Shown: positions 38,059-46,568 of the stretch, in pieces
Numbering within the stretch: the stretch's first letter is position 1
How the letters are laid out: each line of letters begins with the position of its first letter
DNA from: Cohnella kolymensis
Lineage (GTDB): Bacteria > Bacillota > Bacilli > Paenibacillales > Paenibacillaceae
Direction of reading: 5' to 3'
Length of the DNA: 64,000 nucleotides
Assembly (NCBI RefSeq): GCF_000829465.1
Contig: NZ_JXAL01000016.1
Coordinates: forward strand, 62,001 to 126,000
Notes under the pieces: generated by a model
What the model was told of the DNA's origin: nothing
Databases searched by the model: none
Seen by the model: the letters and a program-made list of their open reading frames with translations, nothing else
Program-made: the position numbers and the translations under genes

Positions 38059-38087
38059 TTGACGTCCGACAACGGGCATTCTATAAT
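38059..38087 (+). promoter_or_regulatory. Sigma-A-type promoter of the HTH/DUF5317/peptide unit
   Basis: TTGACG (38059-38064) and TATAAT (38082-38087) with an exact 17-base spacer. GTTG and CAAC in GTTGACGTCCGACAAC give an inverted repeat over the -35 box, a possible operator for the HTH protein encoded 120 bases downstream. Confidence 0.75.
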
Positions 38088-38205
38088 ATGGACAAGGAAG
38101 AAATTATTACATAATAGAACAAGGATTTGAAAAAGCTTTGCAATTGACCTGCACTTCACTCTCTTTGACAGAGGAGGAGAGAGGATAAACCCGCTGAACC
38201 AGATT

Positions 38206-38358
38206 ATGTCAACTGAAGAGGCGTCCAAGATTTGGGGTGTTCATCAAGATCATGTTAAGCGCTTGTGCCGGGAAGGGAAGGTAGTCTGCCGAAAATTCGG
38301 TAAGACCTATATTCTCCCTAAGAATCAACCGAAGCCAGGCAGCAGGACGCTCGTTTAA
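38206..38358 (+). CDS. 50-residue HTH (excisionase/MerR-like) DNA-binding protein
   Basis: The peptide is almost only a helix-turn-helix: MSTEEASKIWGVHQDHVKRL then REGKVVCRKFGKTYILPK, the layout of HTH_17 excisionase-type domains. A GGAGGAGAGAGG site lies 20-30 bases upstream, so an upstream CTG at 38194 could be the real start. It has no partner integrase nearby and begins the unit with DUF5317 and the twin peptides, 36 bases before DUF5317. Confidence 0.7.
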   Translation: MSTEEASKIWGVHQDHVKRLCREGKVVCRKFGKTYILPKNQPKPGSRTLV

Positions 38359-38393
38359 ATCCACTCCATGACAGAACGAAGGGATCTAAGTAC

Positions 38394-38975
38394 ATGGTTT
38401 ACGATGGCATCATAATTGGGTTAATAGCCGGTTTCATTAGGGCTGGATGGAAGAACGGCCTGGCGGCTTTATCCCAGATTCGAATTCGAGGCGGCTTGAT
38501 TTTTCCGGTATTGCTGTTGATCCAATTCTTGATGTACTTCCTGCATGACAAAGTGCCATTCATAGCCCTGTATAACGGATACTTTTTTATGGTGGTGTAT
38601 GTAGTCGGTCTCTATGTACTTTGGCTCAACCGAGAGCAAAAAGGATTTATGTTCATCTTTGCCGGCGTTGCATTAAATTTTCTCGTCATGTTGCTCAATG
38701 GTGGTAAGATGCCGGTCTCTTTAGAAGCAGCTTCGGTGCTTGACCCCATTTACGTTGAAATGTTGCAAGACGGTACAGCTGTATCCAAACATGCAGTTTT
38801 AACTGAATCAACACTGCTACCTTTTTTAGGCGATATCATTCCCCTTACGTCACCCTATCCTAGAGATCAAGCCATTAGTATTGGGGATGTCATCATGAAC
38901 TTTGGAATGTTTATATATCTACAAAATGTCATGCTGCTCCACAAACTCCGAACTTCCATTGTTGAGACAAAATAA
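38394..38975 (+). CDS. DUF5317-family membrane protein
   Basis: 193 residues with five or six predicted membrane spans and the conserved LNFLVMLLNGGKMPVS segment (family-typical Asn-Gly-Gly-x-Met-Pro). The family occurs in Firmicutes, Chloroflexi and others near HD-GYP and signalling genes, and has no known function. Here it is followed by the two 33-residue peptide genes and the GGDEF/HD-GYP gene, suggesting it works with them at the membrane. Confidence 0.8.
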   Translation: MVYDGIIIGLIAGFIRAGWKNGLAALSQIRIRGGLIFPVLLLIQFLMYFLHDKVPFIALYNGYFFMVVYVVGLYVLWLNREQKGFMFIFAGVALNFLVMLLNGGKMPVSLEAASVLDPIYVEMLQDGTAVSKHAVLTESTLLPFLGDIIPLTSPYPRDQAISIGDVIMNFGMFIYLQNVMLLHKLRTSIVETK

Positions 38976-39036
38976 CATAGATCGTCAAACTAATTAGCAG
39001 AACGAAACTACCAATCTGAGAGGAGATAAATTCAAT

Positions 39037-39138
39037 ATGAAAAAATTAGAGGGAATTAAAATCACTCGCATTCTGGTAAATGCCCTGATCGTAGCTTCTG
39101 TAGTTATCGCATTAACATCCGGTTTTAAAGTAAACTAA
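39037..39138 (+). CDS. 33-residue hydrophobic peptide, copy 1
   Basis: Basic N-terminus (MKKLEGIKITR), one hydrophobic stretch (ILVNALIVASVVIAL) and a short tail (TSGFKVN). GAGAGGAG lies nine bases before the ATG. The peptide is identical in all 33 residues to copy 2, yet 11 codons differ, all silently, which is strong evidence that it is translated and conserved. It could be a membrane micro-protein or a precursor of a secreted signal; I do not recognise it. Confidence 0.8.
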   Translation: MKKLEGIKITRILVNALIVASVVIALTSGFKVN

Positions 39139-39166
39139 ACCGCAAATAATTGGAGGATACATACAA

Positions 39167-39268
39167 ATGAAGAAATTAGAAGGAATCAAAATCACCCGCA
39201 TTCTGGTGAATGCATTGATCGTTGCTTCAGTAGTTATCGCATTAACTTCGGGTTTTAAAGTAAACTAA
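39167..39268 (+). CDS. 33-residue hydrophobic peptide, copy 2
   Basis: Same peptide as copy 1 with a different set of synonymous codons (positions 2, 5, 7, 10, 14, 16, 17, 19, 21, 27 and 28). Its own TTGGAGG site lies before the ATG, 28 bases after copy 1. Tandem duplication with separate ribosome sites suggests a need for dose, as for signal peptides or small membrane regulators. Confidence 0.8.
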   Translation: MKKLEGIKITRILVNALIVASVVIALTSGFKVN

Positions 39269-39298
39269 TCGGCCAACTTAGCCGATATATATCATATA

Positions 39299-39386
39299 AG
39301 AATTAAACATCACACATATTGTGATAAATGCTATAATTGTAGCATTAGTAATCAGGGATCTCACATCGGGTTTGAAAGTTAATTAA
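39299..39386 (+). pseudogene. Decayed third copy of the 33-residue peptide gene
   Basis: The reading ITHIVINAIIVALVI...LTSGLKVN, ending TAA, aligns with the last 26 residues of the two intact copies, but the start codon and ribosome site are gone, one base is inserted near 39308 and RD interrupts the hydrophobic core. It shows that the array was once longer. Confidence 0.7.
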
Positions 39387-39464
39387 GAATCTCTAATAGG
39401 GAAACAAGGTCTCCTTGTTTCCCTAATTATTATTTTACTTCGAACATGAAAGGTCGGAACAATA

Positions 39465-41321
39465 ATGGGGGCGACAGAAAGATTTTATTCACAGATACGT
39501 CAACCCGGGTTCTGTTATTCATTATTAGTATTCTTGGCTGGTGCGATCCTATGTATTGCCAATAATAAAAGTTTGTTTCGTTCCTATTCGCTTTCCGAGT
39601 GGGTAATGATTTACGCGATGGTCGGGGCTGTCCTTATTTTAGAGTATTTCATGTTTCAGCTTCCGCCGGAAGGAAATCGTCAGTCTATGGACTCATCAGT
39701 CTATCTGGCTGCTACCTTTGCGTATGGTGGGAATTTTGCTCTTATAATATTAATATTGGGAACGTTTGTATTATTGCTATATAAAAGACAAGTTGAATGG
39801 TGGAAACATCTGCTTAATTTTTCTACATACACACTCATGATCTATGGTGCAAACTTCACTTTTCATTTGTTGGGGGGCACAACAGGTGCTTTTGACATCA
39901 GGCATCTACATGCATATATTTTCGCATTAGCGGTCTATTTTTTTTGTGAATTGTCTTCTCGTTGGCTATTACTATTACCTACTGTATAAAGGCGTACTAT
40001 ATGAAATTATCAAAACGATTTTAACAGATGCCATTTTTGCTTATTTCAGTACTTTGCTGCTTTCTGTTGTTTTACTGATTCTGATCATAAATACCGGTAC
40101 ATTCGGACTTTTTTTATTTTTGGCTGTCGGCATGCTGCTATCCCATGGTTTTCGGCAATTATTTAAGATGTACAACGAAGTCAGCGACAAAGCGAACACA
40201 GACCAGCGAACAGGGCTCTATAGCCATAGTTATTTCGAGGAAAAGCTGGATGATTATATAAGTCAATCCCGGCTTGGTGGTACTCCATTGTGCTTAGCAA
40301 TGCTCGACCTGGACGATTTCAAGAAATATAATGACGCTTTCGGCCATCCGCAAGGTGATCGACTGCTTGGTTTCTTTGGTAAAATCGTCAAGGAAGAATG
40401 CGAACCCCACAACCTGTTCGCCGCTCGTTATGGCGGAGAGGAATTTGCTATCATCATGCCGGGCTTTACGAAGGTTAGAGCCAAGGAGTTTGTGGACGGT
40501 CTCCGAAAAAAAAGTGAATGATTCTCCTTTCGAAGGGGTAGACGTGTTTCCTCACGGCTGTGTTTCATTTTCGGCAGGCCTTCTTGAAGTAAATAAGGAA
40601 AGTTACGACAAGTCCCAATTGGTTGATTGGGCAGACCGCGCACTTTATGTAGCCAAGTCCAAAGGAAAGAATACCGTTTCCATCCATGGCGAAGACAACA
40701 AGCTGCCTCAACGGCTGGAACATGATATCAACGAAATTGAACAGCAGCTCAAATTTTTCTTATCCAAAGACGTCTATACGTTTAAACACTCCAAGAGGGT
40801 CTTCTCTTACGCAGTCGATATGGCCGAGATTCTGCATTTGAACAAGGAAGATCGGCGGCTGCTGGTATTGGGCGCATTGATTCATGATATAGGCAAGTTG
40901 GAGGTTCCGCGTGATATTCTGAATAAAAAAAACAAAGCTTACGAACGAAGAGTGGGAAATCGTCAAGAAGCATGTCATTTGGGGCAAAGAAATCGTAATG
41001 GTAAGAGATAAATATAAAGATTTGGCCCCGCTGGTTGAACTGCACCACGAACGGTTTGACGGCAAGGGTTATCCGCACGGGCTAAAGGAGCATGAAATTC
41101 CACGGCTTGCGAGAATGTTATGTGTCATTGACTCTTTTGACGCGATGACAACGGAGCGTCCATATCAGGAAACAAAATCATTTGACGAAGCTCTTTTGGA
41201 AATCAGGAGATGTTCGGGTACGCAATTTGATCCCGAGCTCGCCGAGCTCTTTATTGCCTATATTGAGGCCAAGATGGCTTCGAGCAACTCCTATGTTGCC
41301 GCGGACTTGGAGCAACAGTGA
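39465..41321 (+). CDS. Membrane GGDEF/HD-GYP protein (three frame breaks)
   Basis: About 618 codons. Residues 1-210 hold six or seven membrane spans; then a GGDEF domain with the active site intact (RYGGEEFAII); then an HD-GYP domain with LIHDIGKLEVP and HHERFDGKGYPHGL. Both cyclic-di-GMP synthesis and breakdown motifs are kept. Frame breaks lie near 39940 (extra T in a run of eight), 40511 (extra A in a run of eight) and 40928 (extra A in a run of eight). Follows the peptide genes by about 80 bases and ends the unit. Confidence 0.85.
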
Positions 41322-41340
41322 ACGAATATGCTTCATTTCT

Positions 41341-41366
41341 AAACCCTTATTCGATAAGGGTTTTTT
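41341..41366 (+). terminator. Terminator after the GGDEF/HD-GYP gene
   Basis: AAACCCTTAT pairs with ATAAGGGTTT around TCG, followed by T. Confidence 0.85.
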
Positions 41367-41389
41367 ATTTTCACCGCCTATTAAGTTCA

Positions 41390-41437
41390 TTGACACCGCT
41401 TTCATACCTTGTTATTATAAATTTAGATCGATCTAAA
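41390..41437 (+). promoter_or_regulatory. Promoter with LacI operator, start of the dehydroquinase operon
   Basis: TTGACA (41390-41395), 17 bases, TATTAT (41413-41418), then the palindrome TTTAGATCGATCTAAA at 41422-41437, over the expected transcription start. The same palindrome recurs at 44668, 47660, 47689 and 54365. Confidence 0.82.
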
Positions 41438-41461
41438 ATTGCCTATATCTTATGAAAAGAG

Positions 41462-41935
41462 ATGAGATCCTTGGCTGAACCCTATCTAATCGTTGTGAAT
41501 GGACCAAACTTAAACCGTTTAGGTCTCCGAGTGCCCGAGTTATATGGGAATAAGACTCTTCCCGATGTCATTGAGCTTGTTCGCTCTGTCGCAGCGCCGC
41601 AGGGAGTTGGCGTATTAGATATACAGTCCAATTATGAAGGTGAATTGATTGATTACTTGCAGGAACATGGCCCAGGTGCTGCGGGAATTATCATTAATCC
41701 AGGGGCATTCGGCCATTACAGCATTGCGCTGCGGGACTGCTTGGAGGACATCAGTCGGCCGACCATAGAAGTACATATAACAAACGTGCATAAGCGGGAG
41801 GAATTCCGCCACCATCTAGTATTATCTGCAGTAGTCACAGGCCAAATCGTCGGTCTCGGCATTGATGTGTATCTCTATGCTGCTGAAGCGCTTTGCAGCC
41901 GAATCAGACAGGAAAGAGACGGAGGTTCCACATAA
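41462..41935 (+). CDS. aroQ: Type II 3-dehydroquinate dehydratase
   Basis: 157 residues, normal for the dodecameric type II enzyme. VNGPNLNRLGLRVPELYG holds the catalytic Arg and Tyr; IINPGAFGHYSIALRD and EVHITNVHKREEF carry the substrate-binding and general-acid residues. It converts 3-dehydroquinate to 3-dehydroshikimate. Position behind a LacI operator and beside ring-cleavage genes suggests catabolic use (quinate or shikimate breakdown) rather than housekeeping biosynthesis. Confidence 0.92.
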   Translation: MRSLAEPYLIVVNGPNLNRLGLRVPELYGNKTLPDVIELVRSVAAPQGVGVLDIQSNYEGELIDYLQEHGPGAAGIIINPGAFGHYSIALRDCLEDISRPTIEVHITNVHKREEFRHHLVLSAVVTGQIVGLGIDVYLYAAEALCSRIRQERDGGST

Positions 41936-42845
41936 TGCGGGAAAGTCTTCACGATTTCATGCGGCTAGGCATTGTCCAGTTCATGGCGTTCCCTCAGTCT
42001 AAATCCAGCGAGCATTACTTGCGTACCATATCCGCAATTATTGAAGATGAATTTTTCGACTTGATTGAGATAACGTCCGCTCCTGATCAACAGACCGCTG
42101 AGCAGGTTCGGGCATTACTCCAAAGCTCAGGGGTTACGGTTGGTTTCAGTGCTCATCCGGTTCTGCTTGGAAATCAGGCCAATCTTAATGCGATGGAGGA
42201 AGAGGAGAGGCACAGAGCGGTTAATCTTGTGAAAGGTTCGATCGATGACGCCTATCATTTCGGCGCCGCTAACCTAGCTTTCATGTCAGGGAAAGATCCG
42301 GGACTGAGCTCAGGGAGCGGGCGCTGGGTTATCTAATCGAATCCATTCAGGAGATCTGCAGATATGCCCGATCCAAAGGCGACTTGGAGATTCTGTTGGA
42401 ACCGTTCGACCATGACACGGATTTTCGTTGTTTAATAGGACCTTCCGAACTGGCTGTCCAGGTTGCACAAGAGGTTCGAAAAGTCGACCCTACTTTTGGT
42501 CTAATGGTTGATTTGAGCCATTTGCCCATGCTCCGTGAATCGCCGGCGCAAGCATTAACTGCAACAAAGGATTATTTGAAGCATGCACATATAGGGAATT
42601 GTCTGATTCGTGATAAGAATGACCCTGTATATGGCGACAAGCATCCTCGTTTCGGTTACCCGGGAAGTGAGATTGGTGTGCCCGAATTAGCGGAATATTT
42701 GCGGACATTGATTGACATTGGCTACTTGGAAAAGGGAAAACGCCGAACACTGTCATTTGAAATCAAACCGGCTCCCGGGGAGTCCTCGGAAGTCGTGATC
42801 GCACAAGCCAAAAGGACACTGAGAGCTGCGTGGCAGCGAATATAG
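41935..42845 (+). CDS. Sugar phosphate isomerase/epimerase-type TIM barrel (one frame break)
   Basis: About 303 residues of the AP endonuclease 2/xylose isomerase-like family. ILLEPFDHDTD, GLMVDLSHLPM, KHAHIGNC and SFEIKPAPG mark the metal-binding strands. The ATG overlaps the aroQ stop (TAATG). One base is missing near 42308, after which LRERALGYLIE continues. The family includes isomerases and 3-dehydroshikimate dehydratases; this one could serve either as a hydroxyacid isomerase or in dehydroshikimate conversion. Exact role not clear. Confidence 0.78.
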
Positions 42846-42890
42846 CTCACAATATAGCTCATCCTCTGAGCTCACGGAAGGAGCAAGACG

Positions 42891-43523
42891 TTGGAAAACC
42901 CAAATGTCCGGAACATTTACTGCGTCGGTCGTAACTATTCTTCATTTGCGAAAGAGATGGGCAATAAAGTCTCTGAGACACCTATTATTTTCTTGAAACC
43001 TACACATTCATTGGTAAGTATGACCGGCAACGTCATTGAGCTGGCGGGATCCGTCGGTGAGGTGAATTGCGAAGCGGAAATTGTACTTCATATCGGACGC
43101 GATTTTCAGCCTGGAATTCAGATTGACGATCTGGTAAATCAATTCACTGTCGGTCTGGATTTTACCTATCGGGAACTATTGAACGACGTCAAAAAGAAGG
43201 GGCAGCCTTGGATGCCTGCGAAAGGCTTTCGAAATTCCTCATTAATAGGAAAGTTCCACACTTTCAAAAGCGAATCGGTAAAGGCGAATGATTTTAAACT
43301 TTTACAAAATGGCGAAGTCCTGCAGGTTGGCAATGTGCGGGATATGGTTTTTTCGCTGCAAACATTGGTTGACTTCATTGGGGAGCGCTATGGTCTGGGC
43401 CAAGGTGACCTGATCTACACCGGCACGCCGGAAGGGATAGCCAAACTACAGCATCAGGATACGCTCGAAATTCAGTGGGGGGCTGAGAATATAGGCTCCT
43501 GCAGAGTCAGTTTGAAATCATAA
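42891..43523 (+). CDS. Fumarylacetoacetate hydrolase-family protein
   Basis: 210 residues of the FAH fold. The metal site is formed by Glu residues in NCEAEIVLHIG and Asp in GLDFTYREL, with GKGFxxSS-like AKGFRNSSLIG and YTGTPEGIAKL. Family members hydrolyse, isomerise or decarboxylate 2-oxo-enoic products of ring cleavage. TTG start follows GGAAGGAG. Next to an extradiol dioxygenase, so it probably processes a ring-fission product. Confidence 0.85.
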   Translation: MENPNVRNIYCVGRNYSSFAKEMGNKVSETPIIFLKPTHSLVSMTGNVIELAGSVGEVNCEAEIVLHIGRDFQPGIQIDDLVNQFTVGLDFTYRELLNDVKKKGQPWMPAKGFRNSSLIGKFHTFKSESVKANDFKLLQNGEVLQVGNVRDMVFSLQTLVDFIGERYGLGQGDLIYTGTPEGIAKLQHQDTLEIQWGAENIGSCRVSLKS

Positions 43524-43542
43524 TAGAGAGGCGGGCATCATT

Positions 43543-44346
43543 ATGTCACTTGAGTTAGCTCTTCTGAGTTCGCATGCGCCTTCCCTTCTGCATGAGGATC
43601 AGGTGCCTGATTTTCAGCAGTCTATCGTGAAGGCCTTTCATCAGCAGCGGGAAAAAATAAAACAAGTAAAGCCGGATGTCCTTATCATGATTTCCAGTCA
43701 CTTTCTGACGAATTGGAATCACTATGTTGATGCTACACCACGGCATGAAGGCTATTTAACGGCGCGTGAACACCCTGATATGATCGCGAATATTCCCTTT
43801 AACTATCCTGGAGACGAAGAATTGGGCTATCAGCTGGCGCAAGCCGGCAAAGACGCCGGCATACCGGCCGTTGCCTTTAAGGAGCCGACATATATTTGGG
43901 ACTATGGTGTTCTTGTGCCGCTTCGGTACTTTGTTCCGGATGGAGATATTGCTGTCATTGACTTGTCATGTAACATGTCGGCTTCGCTTGAAGAGACTTA
44001 CCGTTGGGGTCAGCAAATCGGAAAAGTACTGAGAGAAAGCAACAAGCGGGCAGTTCTGGCCAGCAGCGGAGCTTTGTCTCATCATCTTACCCGCGGCCGC
44101 GCGAATATGCCTTCCCTAGCAGAAAAAGCATTGGACGACAAATTCATAGAGTTTCTCGTAGAGGGCAAATATGATTCCGCTTGGGATATTCTCCCTCAGT
44201 TTTCTGCGGCGGCCGATGTTGAGTCCGGAGGGAGACACGTGGCAGCGCTTTTAGGAGCACTCGGCAATGATTTTAATGCTTCATACTTGGGTTATGCGCA
44301 ATCTTCCGGCAGCGGCAACCCTCACTTCTCGTTCCAACCTAAATAA
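43543..44346 (+). CDS. LigB-type extradiol ring-cleavage dioxygenase, candidate protocatechuate 2,3-dioxygenase
   Basis: 267 residues of the class III (LigB) extradiol family. Candidate iron ligands are His in LSSHAPS and MISSHFL and a late Glu (ADVESGG); catalytic His lies in GALSHHL. It opens catechol-type rings with O2. The downstream praBEGFDCH-type cluster needs a protocatechuate 2,3-dioxygenase (PraA) and none lies beside it, so this gene is the natural candidate. That assignment is inference from pathway logic. Confidence 0.82.
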   Translation: MSLELALLSSHAPSLLHEDQVPDFQQSIVKAFHQQREKIKQVKPDVLIMISSHFLTNWNHYVDATPRHEGYLTAREHPDMIANIPFNYPGDEELGYQLAQAGKDAGIPAVAFKEPTYIWDYGVLVPLRYFVPDGDIAVIDLSCNMSASLEETYRWGQQIGKVLRESNKRAVLASSGALSHHLTRGRANMPSLAEKALDDKFIEFLVEGKYDSAWDILPQFSAAADVESGGRHVAALLGALGNDFNASYLGYAQSSGSGNPHFSFQPK

Positions 44347-44362
44347 GGAGAGATTCGATACA

Positions 44363-44632
44363 ATGAAGTATTTTGCAGTCATTACGACAATGCTCAGTCT
44401 GGAACTGAACAAGCAGTACCGCGAGGAACATCTGGATTATTTGAAGGGGCTTTCCAAAGAGGGCAAGGTTTTTGCTAAAGGCAGATTTTCTGACGGAACC
44501 GGTGGTTTAGTGATCTATAAGGCTGATGCTATAGAAGATGTAAGATCAATGGTTGAAAATGATCCGTTTATTTTTCAGGGTGCGCGCAGTTATGAAATTC
44601 ACGAATGGGAAATGACGCTGATCCAACAATAG
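44363..44632 (+). CDS. YciI-family small protein
   Basis: 89 residues with the ferredoxin-like YCII fold (MKYFAVITTMLS, EEHLDYLKGLSKEGKVFAKG, VENDPFIFQGARSYEIHEW). Relatives include muconolactone isomerase-like proteins and chloroquinol-converting enzymes, so a tautomerase or isomerase step on a ring-fission product is possible. GGAG lies before the ATG; last gene of this sub-operon. Confidence 0.8.
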   Translation: MKYFAVITTMLSLELNKQYREEHLDYLKGLSKEGKVFAKGRFSDGTGGLVIYKADAIEDVRSMVENDPFIFQGARSYEIHEWEMTLIQQ

Positions 44633-44667
44633 TATAGCGTTTGATAGGCTTACAATTATGAAATCCA

Positions 44668-44683
44668 TTTAGATCGATCCAAA
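44668..44683. promoter_or_regulatory. LacI-type operator before the MDR dehydrogenase
   Basis: TTTAGATCGATCCAAA, one base off the perfect palindrome, ends 15 bases before the dehydrogenase ATG. Confidence 0.75.
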
Positions 44684-44698
44684 TGACGGAGGGATTAC

Positions 44699-45679
44699 AT
44701 GCTGGAATTATTTCTGACAAATCCGACGGAGCTGCAATTGAGAACCGTTGACGCTCTACCCTCGCCAAAAGGGGATGAAATCAAGATAAAAACATCGTAT
44801 GGAGGAATTTGCGGATCCGATGTCTCTGTCTATAGAGGTAAACTTCCGCATGCAACTTATCCTCTGCGCCCCGGACATGAATTGGTAGGAACGGTGATCG
44901 AGGCAGGCCCGCAGGCGTCGTACCCTGTCGGTACGCGCGTGGTAATCCTCCCCAACACTTTTTGCGGTGAATGCGATTTGTGCTTGAAGGGACATACGAA
45001 TATCTGCCGTCACAAAAAATCGCTGGGAGTTAATTCGAACGGCGGCTTTTCGGAGGAGTTTGTTATTTCCTCCAAGTTTGCCCTTTCGCTTCCGGATGAC
45101 CTGCCGGATGAAAAAGCGGTATTAATCGAGCCGCTTGCGGTTGTCGTTCATGCTTTTAAAAAGGTTAACATAACAAAGGGCACGTCGGTGGCAATTGTAG
45201 GGAGCGGAAATGAGGGTATGCTGGCTTCTGCATTGGCCTACTATTTAGGAGCTCATGTGACTGCCATTGATATCAACCCAAAGAAACTTGAAATCATTAA
45301 AAGCATCGGAGATATTAATGCCGTTTATCCTTCGGACATACACGATGAGACATTCGATGTTGTGATCGAGGCTGCGGGTGTCAGAAGTTCCGTGGAACAG
45401 GGCATCGAATTGGTCAAGCCGGGAGGTGCGATGGTTTTAATCGGAATGACGCCGGAAGCCAATATTCCGGTTATTCAACTGGTCCGGAAGGAATTGACCT
45501 TACTCGGAACGATCATCTATAACTTCCCGTCAGACTATCAGCAGACAATCGAATATTTGCAAGACCCGAATTTGAATATTTCTCCTATCGTTTCGAAAAT
45601 TGTCCCATTAACGGAATATCAAAGCGCATATGAGAGTGCTCTATCCGGAGATTACGGCAAGATTGTTTTCAAGTTCTAA
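44699..45679 (+). CDS. Zinc-dependent MDR alcohol/polyol dehydrogenase
   Basis: 326 residues. Catalytic zinc ligands: Cys in GGICGSDVS, His-Glu in GHELVG; structural zinc Cys cluster in CGECDLCLKGHTNIC; NAD fold around GSGNEGML. Resembles sorbitol/threonine-type dehydrogenases. In this regulon it may oxidise a ring hydroxyl such as that of quinate or shikimate, but that is a guess from context. Confidence 0.88.
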   Translation: MLELFLTNPTELQLRTVDALPSPKGDEIKIKTSYGGICGSDVSVYRGKLPHATYPLRPGHELVGTVIEAGPQASYPVGTRVVILPNTFCGECDLCLKGHTNICRHKKSLGVNSNGGFSEEFVISSKFALSLPDDLPDEKAVLIEPLAVVVHAFKKVNITKGTSVAIVGSGNEGMLASALAYYLGAHVTAIDINPKKLEIIKSIGDINAVYPSDIHDETFDVVIEAAGVRSSVEQGIELVKPGGAMVLIGMTPEANIPVIQLVRKELTLLGTIIYNFPSDYQQTIEYLQDPNLNISPIVSKIVPLTEYQSAYESALSGDYGKIVFKF

Positions 45680-45725
45680 CTGGGGCGGCTTACTTAAATG
45701 GCGAATCATTTCTTCAAAAGAGAGG

Positions 45726-46532
45726 ATGAACGGTCAATTGAGATTCGGATGTTGTGTGAAAGATGCGCGGGAAGCGCGGGTCGCCGAGCATGCCGGCTAC
45801 GATTTTGTAGAGTGTTCAGTACTGTCCCTGCATCCTGAAGGAGAAGAAGCCGTTTTTCTAGAGGTGCTGCGCAGCTATCAAATGCTTTCCATTCCTGTGG
45901 AGGCGTGCAATCTCTTCCTCCCGAAAGATCTTCACCTGGTTGGTGAGTCTTTAGATCACGTTCGCATCAAACGGTATGTCGCAGCAGCCTTGAAACGCGT
46001 AAAAACAATAGGCGCAGACACCATCGTATTCGGCAGCGGTTACGCACGAAATGTACCGAGTGGCTTTGCTCGAATCAAAGCCGAGGAACAAATCGTAGAG
46101 TTTCTCAAAATCGCTGCAGACCATGCGGAAAGGCTTGGTCTCACAATTGTTATTGAACCGCTAAATAGGAAAGAATCCAACATCATTAACAATGTAGCCG
46201 AGGGTGTGTATTTTGCGCGCAAGGTGAACAGCCGTTCTATCCAGGTACTTGCGGATTTCTACCATATGGATGAAGAGTATGAACCTCTGAGTGAGATTGT
46301 AAAGCATAAGGATTACTTGAAACATATCCATCTTGCGGACACTTTTCGTCAGCAACCGGGCACGGGGAAGTATCCCTATGCTGAATTCTCTCAATGCTTA
46401 AAAGATGCAAATTATAACGGCCGGATATGTATCGAAGCAATATGGACTACCTTTGATACGAGCGCTTTGACAGATTCTCTGCATTATCTAAAAAGTCTGT
46501 TTCGGTTGGAATTTGACAAAAAGCCTGTATAA
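45726..46532 (+). CDS. Sugar phosphate isomerase/epimerase-type TIM barrel
   Basis: About 268 residues. Metal-site motifs: IVIEPLNRKESN, VLADFYHMDEE, KHIHLADTFRQQPG and ICIEAIW, close to the hydroxypyruvate isomerase/tagatose 3-epimerase group. The ATG at 45726 directly abuts a purine-rich AGAGAGG; a TTG at 45738 is a possible alternative. Second of three TIM barrels of this superfamily in the cluster. Confidence 0.8.
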   Translation: MNGQLRFGCCVKDAREARVAEHAGYDFVECSVLSLHPEGEEAVFLEVLRSYQMLSIPVEACNLFLPKDLHLVGESLDHVRIKRYVAAALKRVKTIGADTIVFGSGYARNVPSGFARIKAEEQIVEFLKIAADHAERLGLTIVIEPLNRKESNIINNVAEGVYFARKVNSRSIQVLADFYHMDEEYEPLSEIVKHKDYLKHIHLADTFRQQPGTGKYPYAEFSQCLKDANYNGRICIEAIWTTFDTSALTDSLHYLKSLFRLEFDKKPV

Positions 46533-46568
46533 TTGTTTTAGACCGAAAGAGAAAAAAGGTGAGAAACA

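Noticed and set aside
40331-41011. Independent HD-domain gene
   Set aside because: It begins inside the GGDEF domain and lacks a start site; it is the third frame of the GGDEF/HD-GYP gene.
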